Shown: positions 27,140 to 36,574, numbered from the stretch's first letter. The stretch: DNA of 64,000 nucleotides from Streptomyces lavendofoliae (GCF_014649735.1 NZ_BMTP01000007.1:1-64000); one strand, 5' to 3'. Translations and numbers: made by a program. The notes: a model not told the origin generated them from the sequence alone.

Positions 27140-27234
27140 GGTGCGTGCCTCCTGGTATTGCTTCACGCCGTGTTTCACGCGGCACGGGTGCGCGGTGACG
27201 CGGGTACGCCGTGACACGGTGATCCACGCTGCGT

Positions 27235-27255
27235 TTGTTTCACTACCTGAAACAA
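27235..27255. promoter_or_regulatory. palindromic MarR operator between divergent genes
   Basis: TTGTTTCA (27235-27242) and TGAAACAA (27248-27255) form a perfect 8-bp dyad with a 5-bp spacer. A related TTTCAGG half lies at 27271-27277. A TATTCT -10-like box about 10 nt before the MarR ATG suggests a leaderless marR mRNA. Confidence 0.7.
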
Positions 27256-27306
27256 CCATGCGCCTGGATATTTCAGGTTGTCAAGTAAACGGGTATTCTG
27301 GGACGC

Positions 27307-27753
27307 ATGTCCAGCAGACGCACAGACCCGCTGACCCTCGAAGTGGTCGAGCTGATCGGCACGGTGGTCACCCGCTACCACGAGGAGTACGAGCAGGCCG
27401 CGGCGCAGCACTCCCTTACCGGTGCCCAGGCACGCGTCCTCGGACTCCTCGCACTGGAGCCGACGCCGATGCGCCGCATCGCCAGGTCCCTGCGGTGCGA
27501 GCCGTCCAACGTGACGGGCATCGTGGACCGCCTGGAGGCGCGCGGGCTGGTGGAGCGGCGCCCCGACCCGGCCGACCGCCGGGTGAAGATCGCCGCGGCG
27601 ACGGAGGAGGGCCGCGCGACGGCCCGCCGGCTGCGGGAGGCGCTCGACTTCGCCCGCGAGCCGCTGGCCGGCCTGTCGGAACAGGAGCGCACGGCCCTGC
27701 GTGACCTGCTGCGACGCATGCTTGGCCAGGACGCCGGCCCGGCGGGCGCGTAG
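27307..27753 (+). CDS. MarR family transcriptional regulator
   Basis: 148 aa. Winged helix at about residues 40-110: LTGAQARVLGLLALEPTPMRRIARSL, then SNVTGIVDRLEARGLVERRPDPADRR, the recognition helix and wing of MarR. No conserved redox cysteine of the OhrR type at the N-terminus. The divergent reductase gene and the dyad between them suggest a local regulator of electrophile defence. Confidence 0.93.
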   Translation: MSSRRTDPLTLEVVELIGTVVTRYHEEYEQAAAQHSLTGAQARVLGLLALEPTPMRRIARSLRCEPSNVTGIVDRLEARGLVERRPDPADRRVKIAAATEEGRATARRLREALDFAREPLAGLSEQERTALRDLLRRMLGQDAGPAGA

Positions 27754-28040
27754 GAGGAAGGGCGGGTCCGACGGAGCCGCGGCCCGGCGCCAGCGCTTCG
27801 GGCAGCGATGCGGGGCACGGGAGCCGGGCGGCAGAGGACCTGCGAGGGTCGGGGTGCGGCGTACGCGAGGTCCGGGCCCGGCGGATCCGGGCGGAGCCAG
27901 GGGCCCGGGGCGGGGGGCCGCCGCTTCGAACGGGACGGAAGGGGCGCCGGCGGCCCGGGGCCGGTCCGGGGGCGGGCGGCGCGTCCGGTGCGGGGCGTGG
28001 CGTGGCGACGGGAGTCAGGGCCGGAGGCGGCGAGCGGGGG

Positions 28041-28859
28041 CTACACGCACCACCACAGGAACCAGTCGCACGACTCGGTCGCCGTGGGGGCCGGGGTGGG
28101 CTCCGCGGGAGGCGGATCGTCCGGCGCCGGTTCCCCGGGGGCCGTCTCGTCCGGCTCGCCCGGCTCGCCCGGGTCGTCGGGGGTGCCGGGGTCCTCGGGC
28201 GGCGGGTCCTGCGGGGCCGGACCGTCCTCGGACGGGGCGTCCGGGGTGCCCGGCTGCTCGGGGTCGCCCGACGACTGCGGGGCCGACGCACCGGGGACGG
28301 GGGCGTCGCCCGGCGCGGACGCGGAGGCGCCCGGCCCGCGCGAGGGGGTTCCGGTCACCTCCTCCCCGGCGCCGGGGCCGTCCTCGGAGTCGTCCGGCGC
28401 GGGAGTCGCCGCCACCGTCCCCTCCACCGGAGCGGGGTCGTCCGGCAGCGCGGAGCCCTCCGGCTGGTCGGGCAGCGGCTCGGGCGCGGCCTGGTCCTCC
28501 TGCCGTACGGCGGTGGCGGCACGGTCCTCCCCGGGATACTCGATCGCCAACTCGGCGAGGCTCAGCAGACCGGCCGCCAGGAGCAGGGCGCCCACCCCGA
28601 CCAGCAGCTTGCGCCCACGTCGCTTGCGGCCCCTGCGCCCCGCCGGGCGGGACCGGCGGGCGGACCGGGGGCGGTGCGCCTGCCCGCGCGCACGGCGAGG
28701 CCCCGCGGGCGGTAGCTCCTCGTCCCTGTCCAGCTCGAAGACGTGGTCCGCCGCGGACATCCGGGGATCGACGTGCCGGAGCTCCTCGACGGGCGTACCG
28801 CAGCCGGCACAGGCCAGGGCTCCGTTGAGGTGCCGCTGACACTGGTGGCAGTAATCCAT
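28041..28859 (-). CDS. SCO2400-family membrane protein with N-terminal zinc ribbon
   Basis: 272 aa. The head (CHQCQRHLNGALACAGCG) is a zinc ribbon with two CxxC pairs. A basic stretch (RGRKRRGRK) precedes one transmembrane helix (about residues 85-105). The rest is a long Pro/Asp/Glu/Ser-rich outside region ending in the conserved CDWFLWWCV. The last Cys pair may form a disulfide. This matches the streptomycete family named after SCO2400 (from memory), of unknown function. The layout, cytosolic zinc ribbon plus disordered exterior, resembles membrane-tethered regulators. Confidence 0.85.
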   Translation of the reverse strand: MDYCHQCQRHLNGALACAGCGTPVEELRHVDPRMSAADHVFELDRDEELPPAGPRRARGQAHRPRSARRSRPAGRRGRKRRGRKLLVGVGALLLAAGLLSLAELAIEYPGEDRAATAVRQEDQAAPEPLPDQPEGSALPDDPAPVEGTVAATPAPDDSEDGPGAGEEVTGTPSRGPGASASAPGDAPVPGASAPQSSGDPEQPGTPDAPSEDGPAPQDPPPEDPGTPDDPGEPGEPDETAPGEPAPDDPPPAEPTPAPTATESCDWFLWWCV

Positions 28860-28951
28860 GGCGCCCGCAGATTATGTGGCCATGGGACACCGCAGGTAGC
28901 CGCGACTGTGAGGATCCTGTGTGGAAACGCCCATCCTCCGGCGCGCCGTTC

Positions 28952-28964
28952 GTTTCACGTGGAA
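28952..28964. promoter_or_regulatory. parS-like sequence
   Basis: GTTTCACGTGGAA matches 13 contiguous bases of the ParB site pattern TGTTNCACGTGAAACA (read on the minus strand). The outer bases do not match. The region is not obviously near oriC, so this may be a weak or decayed ParB site or chance. Confidence 0.3.
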
Positions 28965-28980
28965 GGGGCAGGATGTCGGC

Positions 28981-29550
28981 ATGACAGCCCCCGGGACCCC
29001 GTCCGCCCCATTTGGCCCGCTCGACTTCCAGCTCGTCCTGCTGCGCCGGATGGCCGACCACCAGCCGGGCCTCGTCGAGGACGCGCGGCGCGAGCTGGGC
29101 GCGTCCCTCGCCGAGATGCGGGAGGCCAACCGCCGCTGGCAGGCCATGATCCGCTCCCCCAGGTCCCGGGGCGCCCTCGGGCGCTACCGCTCGGTGCTCG
29201 GCGAGCCGGAGAGCCGCACCCGCCGCGCCATCGGCGATCTGGAGGGCGACGCGCTGCTGTGGCCCGTGCCGCTCTGGCCCGACCTGCGCTTCGAGGTGCT
29301 GGCCGCGCCCGGCGGCCCGGTGTGGAACGAGTGGCTCGTCCGGGCCCCCGGCGCGGCCGGACCGGACCTGCGGACGGCCGCCGATCTGCGCCCGTGGAGC
29401 TGCACCGTCGACGAGGTGGCCCGGGCCTTCCCCCCGGCCCGCCCCCTGGAGGGCAGCGCCCCTACTCGCCTGCGCCTGGCGTTCGCACCGCCCGGCGGGG
29501 AGCCGTGCGTGGCCGAGTTCACCTGGGGACTGCTCCAGCGCCTGGTCTGA
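28981..29550 (+). CDS. conserved hypothetical protein
   Basis: 189 aa from the ATG at 28981. A longer frame from a GTG at 28921 exists but would run through the parS-like sequence. No known family is recognised. It starts with a helical region (FQLVLLRRMADHQPGLVEDA), followed by a mixed region with several tryptophans and ending EFTWGLLQRLV. No signal peptide or membrane helix. The strong codon bias supports it as a real gene; it stands alone between the SCO2400-like gene and mbl. Confidence 0.72.
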   Translation: MTAPGTPSAPFGPLDFQLVLLRRMADHQPGLVEDARRELGASLAEMREANRRWQAMIRSPRSRGALGRYRSVLGEPESRTRRAIGDLEGDALLWPVPLWPDLRFEVLAAPGGPVWNEWLVRAPGAAGPDLRTAADLRPWSCTVDEVARAFPPARPLEGSAPTRLRLAFAPPGGEPCVAEFTWGLLQRLV

Positions 29551-29767
29551 GGTCCTCGCCACCGGCCCCCTCCCCCGGGCGGCGCCGCACCGCCCGGTGC
29601 GCGCCCGCCACCTGACGCCCCCTCGGAGCCGGTCGCGGGGCGGCCGGGGCGTGGTCCGGATAACCCCTTCGGCCGCCGCCTGTCACCCCGTCAGCTCCCC
29701 CGGCGCGCGCCGGGCGCCCCGCGCACGCACGATGCGAGGACGTACCGCTCTTGGGAGGATCCGCACC

Positions 29768-30811
29768 GTGACCGTCAGTCTCGAGCAGTTGCGCCGCTGT
29801 CATGTCGCCGTCGACCTGGGGGCCGCCAGGACCCGCGTCTTCGTCAAGGGTGTCGGACTCGTCGTCGACGAGCCGAGCGTCGCCGCCGTCAACACCCGCA
29901 CCGGGGCGCTCATCGCCGTCGGGGAGTTCGCGGAGAAGATGACCGGCCGCACCCCCGACTACATCCGCGTCGTGCGCCCCATCTCGGGCGGCAGCGTCGT
30001 CGACATCGACATGGCCCAGCGGATGCTGCGCCACCTCCTCGGCGAGAAGCTCCGCCGCCAGCTGCGCCGCAAGCCGATGCTGCGCGCCGCCGCGTGCACC
30101 CCGCACGACAGCGACCCGCTCGCCCAGCGCGCCACGATCGAGACGCTCGTCGGGCTCGGCGCCCGCCGTGTCGAGCTGGTCGACACGCTGATCGCGGCGG
30201 CCGTCGGCTGCGGGCTGCCGGTGGAGCAGCCCACCGCCACCATGATCCTGGTGTGCGGCGCCGCCACCACCCAGGTCGCCGTCCTGTCGCTCGGCGCCAT
30301 CGTGACCGCCGAGCGCATCCCGGTGGGCGGCAACGCCATCGACCACGCCGTCATCCAGTACCTGCGCCACCAGCACGAGCTGATGCTGCCCAGCCAGTCG
30401 GTACGTCCCCTCCAGCTCGCCCTGCACGGCAACGGCCTCACCCCGCACGGGCCGGCCTCGACCGAGATCCACGGGCGGGACGTGGCGACCGGGCTGGCCC
30501 GGTCCGTGCTCGTCGACACGGCCGCCGTGCGCCAGGCGCTGCACACCCCGCTGACGGCCGTGCTCGACGGCATCGGGAAGGTGCTGCGCGACTGCCCGCC
30601 CGACCTGGTCGCCGACCTCGTCGACCGCGGCATCATGATGGTCGGCGGCAGCGCGCTGCTGCCGGGCCTCGACCAGATGCTGCGCAACGCCACCGGCATG
30701 CCGGTGCAGATCGCGGAACGGCCCGACATCTGTGCCGTACTGGGTCTCGGGGCCATGCTGGAGGGCCGCATCCAGCCCATCACGCTCAACCCGCTCGCCG
30801 AGGCCGAGTGA
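29768..30811 (+). CDS. mbl: MreB-like rod-shape/sporulation protein Mbl
   Basis: 347 aa actin-like ATPase. Phosphate 1 is VAVDLGAARTRVF, phosphate 2 is LVCGAATTQVAVLSLG, and the adenosine motif is MMVGGSALLPGLDQML. It is clearly shorter and more divergent than core MreB, and the mre/pbp2/rodA genes are missing here. That fits the second MreB-type protein of streptomycetes (Mbl), which cooperates with MreB in spore wall formation. GTG start with a GGGAGGA ribosome binding site. The sensor-like gene begins 8 bp after the stop. Confidence 0.92.
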   Translation: MTVSLEQLRRCHVAVDLGAARTRVFVKGVGLVVDEPSVAAVNTRTGALIAVGEFAEKMTGRTPDYIRVVRPISGGSVVDIDMAQRMLRHLLGEKLRRQLRRKPMLRAAACTPHDSDPLAQRATIETLVGLGARRVELVDTLIAAAVGCGLPVEQPTATMILVCGAATTQVAVLSLGAIVTAERIPVGGNAIDHAVIQYLRHQHELMLPSQSVRPLQLALHGNGLTPHGPASTEIHGRDVATGLARSVLVDTAAVRQALHTPLTAVLDGIGKVLRDCPPDLVADLVDRGIMMVGGSALLPGLDQMLRNATGMPVQIAERPDICAVLGLGAMLEGRIQPITLNPLAEAE

Positions 30812-30818
30812 CGCACGG

Positions 30819-32375
30819 GTGACCCGGGGCGGGCTCCCCGCGCTGCTCGAGGCGGTGCTCGACGTGGGCACCGACCTCGCGCCGCACCGCACCCTCCAGC
30901 GGCTGGTCGAGCACGCCGCCGGCCTGACGGACGCCCGGATCGGCGTCCTCGGGGTCGTCGACCCCGGGCTCGGCCGGCCGGACGGACCGCACGGCACCCC
31001 GGACCCCGACCCCGGCCCCGGCACGGACTCCGCCCCCGCTCCCGACCCCGGCGCCCCCGACCCCGGCGCCCCCGGCACCTGCCCGTACACCGGCCTGTAC
31101 ACGGTCGGCATGACGGAGGAGGACCGGCGGCGGGTCGGCCGGCTGCCCGAGGGGGACGACCCCGGCGGCCGGTCCTTCCTCGGCGTACCGATCAGCGTCG
31201 GCGCCGAGGTGTTCGGCCACCTCTATCTGACCGGGAAGCGCGGCGGGCCCTTCACCGACGAGGACCTGGCCGTGCTGCGCGTCCTCGCCGCGCAGGCGGG
31301 CATCGCCATCGGCAACGCCCGGCTGTACGAGACGGCCCGGCAGCGGGAGCGGTGGATCGAGGGCGCGGCCGCCGTGACGACGGCCCTGCTGACCGGGGAG
31401 CCGGCGGCGGACGCCCTGGTGACCGTGGCCGAGCGCGCCAGGCTGCTCGCCGGCGCGGCGGCCGGGGTGGTCCTCCAGCCCACCACCGGGGGCGGGATGG
31501 AGATCGTCGCCGCGTCCACGCCGCACGATCCGGACGACCTCGTCGGCACGGCCATCGCGCCCGGCTCCCCCGTCCTGGAGCAACTGCTCGGCGGGCAGCC
31601 GGTCTTCGTCGAGGACTCGGCCACCGATCCCCGGATGACGACCCCGGTACGGACGCGGTTCGGGCCGTCGATGATGCTGCCGCTGCGCAGCGGGGGGAAA
31701 CTGATCGGCACCCTCGCCCTCCCCCGCCGCCGCGGCGGGCGCCCGTACACGCCGGTCGAGCGGCAGCTGGCGTCCGCGTTCGCCTCCCAGGCGGCCCTGG
31801 CGCTGGTCCTCGCGGACGCCCGGCGGGACCGTGAGCGGCTCGCCGTGTACCAGGACCGCGACCGGATCGCCCGGGACCTGCACGACCTGGTGGTGCAGCG
31901 GCTGTTCGCCACGGAGATGATGCTGGAGTCCACCCGGCGGCGGGCCGGGGACGCCCCTGCGGCCGGGCTGCTGGACCGGGCGGTGGACGAGCTGGACTCC
32001 ACGATCCAGGAGGTGCGCACCGCCATCTTCGCGCTCCGGCAACCCCCCGCCGAGGCGCCCCGGTCCTTCCGGGGCCGGGTGCTGCGCGAGACCGACGGCG
32101 CGGCGGCGCTGCTGGGCCTCCGGCCGTCCGTCCGCTTCACCGGTCCGGTGGACGCCCTGGTGACCGGCCCGGTCGCCGACCGCCTGCTGGCCGCCCTGCG
32201 CGGCGCGCTGGCCGGGGCCCACCGGCACGAGGGCGTGACGGCGGTGGGCGTCGAGGTGGACGCGGCGCACGAGCTGCCCGACGGACGCCCCGGCGTGCGC
32301 CTCACCGTCACGGACGACGGCACCGGGGACGACGGGACGCGCGGCACCACGTCCACCTGGTCCTCGCCCCGCTGA
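30819..32375 (+). CDS. GAF-domain sensor with degenerate histidine kinase module
   Basis: 518 aa from a GTG. Two GAF domains (about 5-180, interrupted by a Pro/Asp-rich linker near residue 60, and 195-340), then a HisKA_3 dimerisation helix DRDRIARDLHDLVVQRLF with the phosphoacceptor His, as in DevS/DosT. The ATPase part is poor: the N box reads RGALAGAHRHE without the Mg-binding Asn, DDGTG keeps only the first G box, and the protein ends 15 residues later. It is therefore probably unable to autophosphorylate by itself. No response regulator gene is adjacent. Confidence 0.85.
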   Translation: MTRGGLPALLEAVLDVGTDLAPHRTLQRLVEHAAGLTDARIGVLGVVDPGLGRPDGPHGTPDPDPGPGTDSAPAPDPGAPDPGAPGTCPYTGLYTVGMTEEDRRRVGRLPEGDDPGGRSFLGVPISVGAEVFGHLYLTGKRGGPFTDEDLAVLRVLAAQAGIAIGNARLYETARQRERWIEGAAAVTTALLTGEPAADALVTVAERARLLAGAAAGVVLQPTTGGGMEIVAASTPHDPDDLVGTAIAPGSPVLEQLLGGQPVFVEDSATDPRMTTPVRTRFGPSMMLPLRSGGKLIGTLALPRRRGGRPYTPVERQLASAFASQAALALVLADARRDRERLAVYQDRDRIARDLHDLVVQRLFATEMMLESTRRRAGDAPAAGLLDRAVDELDSTIQEVRTAIFALRQPPAEAPRSFRGRVLRETDGAAALLGLRPSVRFTGPVDALVTGPVADRLLAALRGALAGAHRHEGVTAVGVEVDAAHELPDGRPGVRLTVTDDGTGDDGTRGTTSTWSSPR

Positions 32376-32711
32376 CGGCCCGTGGCCCGGCACCGCCGCC
32401 CCGGTGAGCCCGGCACGGACGCCGAACACCGACCCCGGCCGCCGGACTCCGGCCACCGGCCGCCCACCGCCGTACGGCGCGGCGGCAGGCGGCGGGCCGG
32501 CCGCGACGCGCCCGGAGGGCGCCGCGGGCACCGGCGGCGGGCAGTGCGCTCGACGGTGGGTCGAGCCCGGCCCGTACCCGGGACGAGCGACGCCCGAACT
32601 GCGGCGAACAGCACACTCGGCACCGCTTCCCGCCGGGCCGCCGCGGGGAGAATGGTGGGGCCCGTGACCACGGGTGCACAGCTCCGCGCCCCACCTCGAG
32701 GAGGACGACGA
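32376..32711. other. gene-free interval before the acyl-CoA synthetase
   Basis: 336 bp of very GC-rich DNA. No conserved protein piece is recognised; only the GAGGAGGACGACGA ribosome binding region of the next gene stands out at its end. It may hold that gene's promoter. Confidence 0.5.
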
Positions 32712-34166
32712 GTGAGTTCGCTCTTTCCGGCCCTGGACGCCGGATCCGAACGGCCCGCCCTGCGGTTCGGGGACCGTTCGCTGACGTACGGCGAACTGCG
32801 CTCGGCCGCCGCCGCGACCGCCGCCCGGCTGGACGGGGCGGAACGGGTCGCCGTCTGGGCCACCCCCACGCTGGAGACCGCCGTCGCGGTGGTCGCCGCG
32901 CTGCTCGCGGGCGTACCGGCCGTACCGCTCAACCCGAGGACGGGCGGGCGCGAGCTGACGCACATCGTCACCGACAGCCGCCCCGCCCTGGTCCTGGCGG
33001 CACCGGCGGACGAACTGCCGGACGCGCTGGGCGGCCTGGAGCGGCTGGACGTCACCGTGACCGGCACCGGCACCGTCCCGCCCGGAGCGAAGGGGTCCGG
33101 GGCGCCGGACCCCGAGGCCGCCGCGCTCGTCGTCTACACCTCCGGCACCACGGGGCCGCCCAAGGGCGCCGTCCTGCCCCGGCGCGCGATCGCCGCGAGC
33201 CTCGACGCCCTGGAGGACGCCTGGGGGTGGACGTCCGACGACGTCCTGGTGCACGCGCTGCCGCTGTTCCACGTCCACGGGCTGATCCTCGGCGTGCTCG
33301 GCCCGCTGCGGCGCGGCGGATCGGTGCGTCACCTGGGCAGGTTCACGACCGGTGGCGTGGCGCGGGAGCTGGCCGCCGGCGGCACCATGCTGTTCGGCGT
33401 CCCGACGATGTACCACCGCATCGCCGAGGCCCTGGACGACGACCCGCAGCTCGCGAAGGCGCTGGCCGGGGCGCGGCTGCTGGTCTCCGGCTCGGCGGCG
33501 CTGCCCGTGCACGAGCACCGGCGGATCGCCGCGCTGACGGGACGGCGGGTCGTCGAGCGGTACGGCATGACCGAGACGCTCATGAACACCAGCGTCCGTG
33601 CGGACGACATCGAGCCGCGCACCGGCTCCGTCGGCGTGCCGCTGCCCGGTGTCGACCTGCGGCTGGTCGAGGACGACGGCGCGGAGATCACCGTGTACGA
33701 CGGGGAGACGGTCGGCGAGATCCAGGTCAAGGGCCCGAACCTGTTCACCGGGTACCTGAACCGGCCCGACGCGACGGCCGCGGCCTTCGACGGCGACTGG
33801 TTCCGCACCGGGGACATGGCGGTGCGGGACACGGACGGTTCGGTACGGATCGTGGGGCGCAGGGCGACGGACCTGATCAAGAGCGGCGGGTTCAAGATCG
33901 GCGCCGGGGAGATCGAGAACGCGCTCCTCGGCCACCCCGGGGTGCGGGAGGCCGCCGTGACCGGCGAACCCGACCCCGACCTGGGCGAACGGATCGTGGC
34001 GTGGATCGTCCCCGCCGACCGGGACGCCCCGCCCGCCGCGGAGGATCTCGCGGACCACGTGGCGGCGCAGCTCGCCCCGCACAAGCGCCCCCGGACCGTC
34101 CGGTACCTGGACGTCCTGCCCCGCAACGACATGGGCAAGATCATGAAGCGGGCGCTCCATGGCTGA
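32712..34166 (+). CDS. acyl-CoA synthetase (AMP-forming)
   Basis: 484 aa. ANL-superfamily enzyme activating a carboxylic acid to acyl-CoA through an acyl-AMP. P-loop YTSGTTGPPKGAVLP, YGMTET, WFRTGDMAVRD, and the C-terminal lysine of MGKIMKR are all intact. The size and sequence suit a short/medium-chain or malonyl-CoA synthetase-like (MatB type) enzyme. GTG start behind GAGGAGG. The end overlaps the carboxyltransferase gene by 8 bp, tying this enzyme to acyl-CoA carboxylation or malonyl-CoA use. Confidence 0.94.
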   Translation: MSSLFPALDAGSERPALRFGDRSLTYGELRSAAAATAARLDGAERVAVWATPTLETAVAVVAALLAGVPAVPLNPRTGGRELTHIVTDSRPALVLAAPADELPDALGGLERLDVTVTGTGTVPPGAKGSGAPDPEAAALVVYTSGTTGPPKGAVLPRRAIAASLDALEDAWGWTSDDVLVHALPLFHVHGLILGVLGPLRRGGSVRHLGRFTTGGVARELAAGGTMLFGVPTMYHRIAEALDDDPQLAKALAGARLLVSGSAALPVHEHRRIAALTGRRVVERYGMTETLMNTSVRADDIEPRTGSVGVPLPGVDLRLVEDDGAEITVYDGETVGEIQVKGPNLFTGYLNRPDATAAAFDGDWFRTGDMAVRDTDGSVRIVGRRATDLIKSGGFKIGAGEIENALLGHPGVREAAVTGEPDPDLGERIVAWIVPADRDAPPAAEDLADHVAAQLAPHKRPRTVRYLDVLPRNDMGKIMKRALHG

Positions 34167-35481
34167 GCGCCCGTCCGCCCGCCAGGCCGTCGCGCTCCTG
34201 ACCGGTTCCTTCGCCGAACACGCCCCGCCGCCGCGGTCCAGCGCCCCCGACGGGCCGCTGTCCTGGGAGGGGTACGGCGCCTCGCGCGCCCGCGCCGCCG
34301 ACCGGACCGGCGAGGCCGAGTCGGTCGTCTACGGCACGGCGGACGTCGGCGGCCGGTCCTGCGTCGTCCTCGCCTTCGAGTTCGGCTTCCTCGGCGGCTC
34401 GCTGGGCGAACGTGCCGGTGACCGGCTGGAGGCCGCCTACCGGCTGGCGCGCGAGCGGCGCGTACCGCTCGTGTCGCTGGTGGCGACCGGAGGCAGCCGG
34501 ATGCAGGAGGGCATGGTGGCGCTCACCCAGCTCCAGCGGGTGGCGCGCGAGTCGGTGCTGCTGCGGGAGGCCGGGGTGCCGCACCTCGCGGTGCTGCGCG
34601 ACCCGGCGACCGGCGGTGGCTGGGCGACGGTCGGGGCCGGCGCCGACGTGATCCTGGCGCTGCCGGGGGCGCAGGTCGGGTTCGCCGGGTCGCGGGTGCG
34701 GCCGGCGGACGCGGACCCGGCCGCGTACACCGCCGAGGGCCAGCTGGCGGCGGGGCACGTCGACGCCGTCGTACGTCCGGAGGAGCTGCGCGGGACGGTC
34801 ACGCGCTGGCTGACCGCGCTGACAAGCCCGGCGCCGGAGGTCCCGCCGCCGGCCGCCCTCTCCCCCACACCGCTGCCCGCCACCGGCTGGGACGCGGTCC
34901 GGCAGGCCCGCGACCCGGCCCGCCCCCGCGCCGAGGCGTACCTGGACGCGTACTTCACGGACCGGCTGCCCCTGGTGGGCGACCGCTGCGGCGGTACGGA
35001 CCCGGGGACGCCGTGCGGCATCGGGCTGCGCCCCGACGGGCGGTCGGTGGTGTACGTCGCCCAGTGCGGCACGGCGACCCGCCCGGCCGGTTACCGCACG
35101 GCAGCCCGGGTGATCCGGCTCGCCGACCGGCTCGGCCTCCCGGTGCTGACGCTCGTCGACACGCCGGGCGCCGCGAACGACGCGGAGGCGGAACGAGCGG
35201 GCGCGGGCGCCGCGATCGCGGACGCGTTCACGGCCGTCGCCGGGGCGCGGGTGCCGGTGACCACGCTCCTGATCGGCGAGGGCGGCTCGGGCGGGGCGCT
35301 GGCGCTGGCCGCGCCGTCCCGCACCTGGGCGACACCGGACAGTTACTTCTCGGTGATCGCCCCGGAGCTGGCGGCCGCGATCCTCAAACGCCCACCGGAG
35401 GAAGCCCCGCGCACCGCCGAGCAGCTCCACCTGCGCCCCCAGGACCTCCTGGACCTCGGCCTGATCCGCGGCATCGTCTGA
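34159..35481 (+). CDS. acyl-CoA carboxylase carboxyltransferase (fused beta/alpha halves)
   Basis: 440 aa. Two crotonase-fold halves: the first (about 55-215) resembles AccD-type beta, with ATGGSRMQEGMVALTQLQR and the oxyanion-type Gly loops; the second (about 245-430) resembles AccA-type alpha, with DTPGAANDAEAERAGAGAAI and GEGGSGGALALA. The beta-half zinc ribbon of E. coli AccD is absent, as in actinobacterial carboxylases. No biotin carboxylase or BCCP is adjacent. Overlap with the synthetase gene implies that they act on the same acyl-CoA. Confidence 0.9.
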   Translation: MAERPSARQAVALLTGSFAEHAPPPRSSAPDGPLSWEGYGASRARAADRTGEAESVVYGTADVGGRSCVVLAFEFGFLGGSLGERAGDRLEAAYRLARERRVPLVSLVATGGSRMQEGMVALTQLQRVARESVLLREAGVPHLAVLRDPATGGGWATVGAGADVILALPGAQVGFAGSRVRPADADPAAYTAEGQLAAGHVDAVVRPEELRGTVTRWLTALTSPAPEVPPPAALSPTPLPATGWDAVRQARDPARPRAEAYLDAYFTDRLPLVGDRCGGTDPGTPCGIGLRPDGRSVVYVAQCGTATRPAGYRTAARVIRLADRLGLPVLTLVDTPGAANDAEAERAGAGAAIADAFTAVAGARVPVTTLLIGEGGSGGALALAAPSRTWATPDSYFSVIAPELAAAILKRPPEEAPRTAEQLHLRPQDLLDLGLIRGIV

Positions 35482-35516
35482 CCCCGGGCGCGGCGCGGCG
35501 GATATCGCGGCGGGGC

Positions 35517-36026
35517 TCAGCCCCCGGCGGTGTCGTCCTCCGTCGCGCAGCCGTCCGGGTAGGCCGCCGACTCGGCTGCGTCGAGCGCGGTGGTCAGTTC
35601 GTTGAGGCGGGCGCGCAGCTCGCGGACCTCCTCCAGCCGCATCCCGGTCGCCGCGGCGATCCGGCGCGGCACACCGAGGGCCCGTTCGCGCAGCTCGGTG
35701 CCGGCGGGGGTGGGGCGGGCGGTGACGGAGCGCTCGTCCTCGGCGCTGCGCCGCCGCTCCACGTACCCGGCGGCCTCCAGCCGCTTGAGCAGCGGCGAGA
35801 GGGTGCCGGAGTCCAGTCGCAGGTGCTCGCCGATCCGTTTGACGGGCAGCTCCCCGTGTTCCCAGAGGACCAGCATCACCAGGTACTGGGGGTAGGTCAG
35901 GCCGAGGTCCTTGAGCGCGGTGCGGTAGACGCTGTTGAACGCGCGCGTGGCGGCGTGCAGCGAGAAGCAGATCTGGTGGTCGAGGCGGAGGAAGTCCTCG
36001 TCGCGCACGGTCCGGGGCGTGTCCAT
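35517..36026 (-). CDS. ohrR: OhrR-type MarR regulator
   Basis: 169 aa. The N-terminal LDHQICFSLHAATRAF carries the redox-sensing Cys conserved in OhrR, and the winged helix (LTYPQYLVMLVLWEHGELPVKRIGEHLRLDSGTLSPLLKRLE) is complete. Oxidation of the Cys by organic hydroperoxides releases DNA. It is divergent from the second ohr gene, with the operator at 36054-36067 over the ohr promoter. The ATG at 36026 leaves the sensing Cys about 20 residues in, as usual. Confidence 0.94.
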   Translation of the reverse strand: MDTPRTVRDEDFLRLDHQICFSLHAATRAFNSVYRTALKDLGLTYPQYLVMLVLWEHGELPVKRIGEHLRLDSGTLSPLLKRLEAAGYVERRRSAEDERSVTARPTPAGTELRERALGVPRRIAAATGMRLEEVRELRARLNELTTALDAAESAAYPDGCATEDDTAGG

Positions 36027-36053
36027 GCCTACAGGATAGCCCGAGGGCGATTT

Positions 36054-36084
36054 AGTTGTGCACAACTTAATTGTGCGCTATAAA
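36054..36084 (+). promoter_or_regulatory. ohr promoter with OhrR operator
   Basis: -35 TTGTGC (36056-36061) and -10 TATAAA (36079-36084) with an exact 17-bp spacer. The perfect 14-bp palindrome AGTTGTGCACAACT (36054-36067) covers the -35, and a further half TTAATTGTGCGC lies inside the spacer. A bound OhrR would block RNA polymerase. Confidence 0.88.
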
Positions 36085-36142
36085 TATGACACCGATCCAC
36101 CGCCACCTCCACCCCTCACCTCCCACGAGAGGACAGTCCCTC

Positions 36143-36556
<414 letters not shown>

Positions 36557-36574
36557 CGACCGGCGGCCGGACGC

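Noticed and set aside
30786..34160. Minus-strand open frame of about 1120 codons opposite the sensor and acyl-CoA synthetase genes
   Set aside because: Gly/Arg/Val-rich shadow frame without motifs; both genes underneath have full domain sets.
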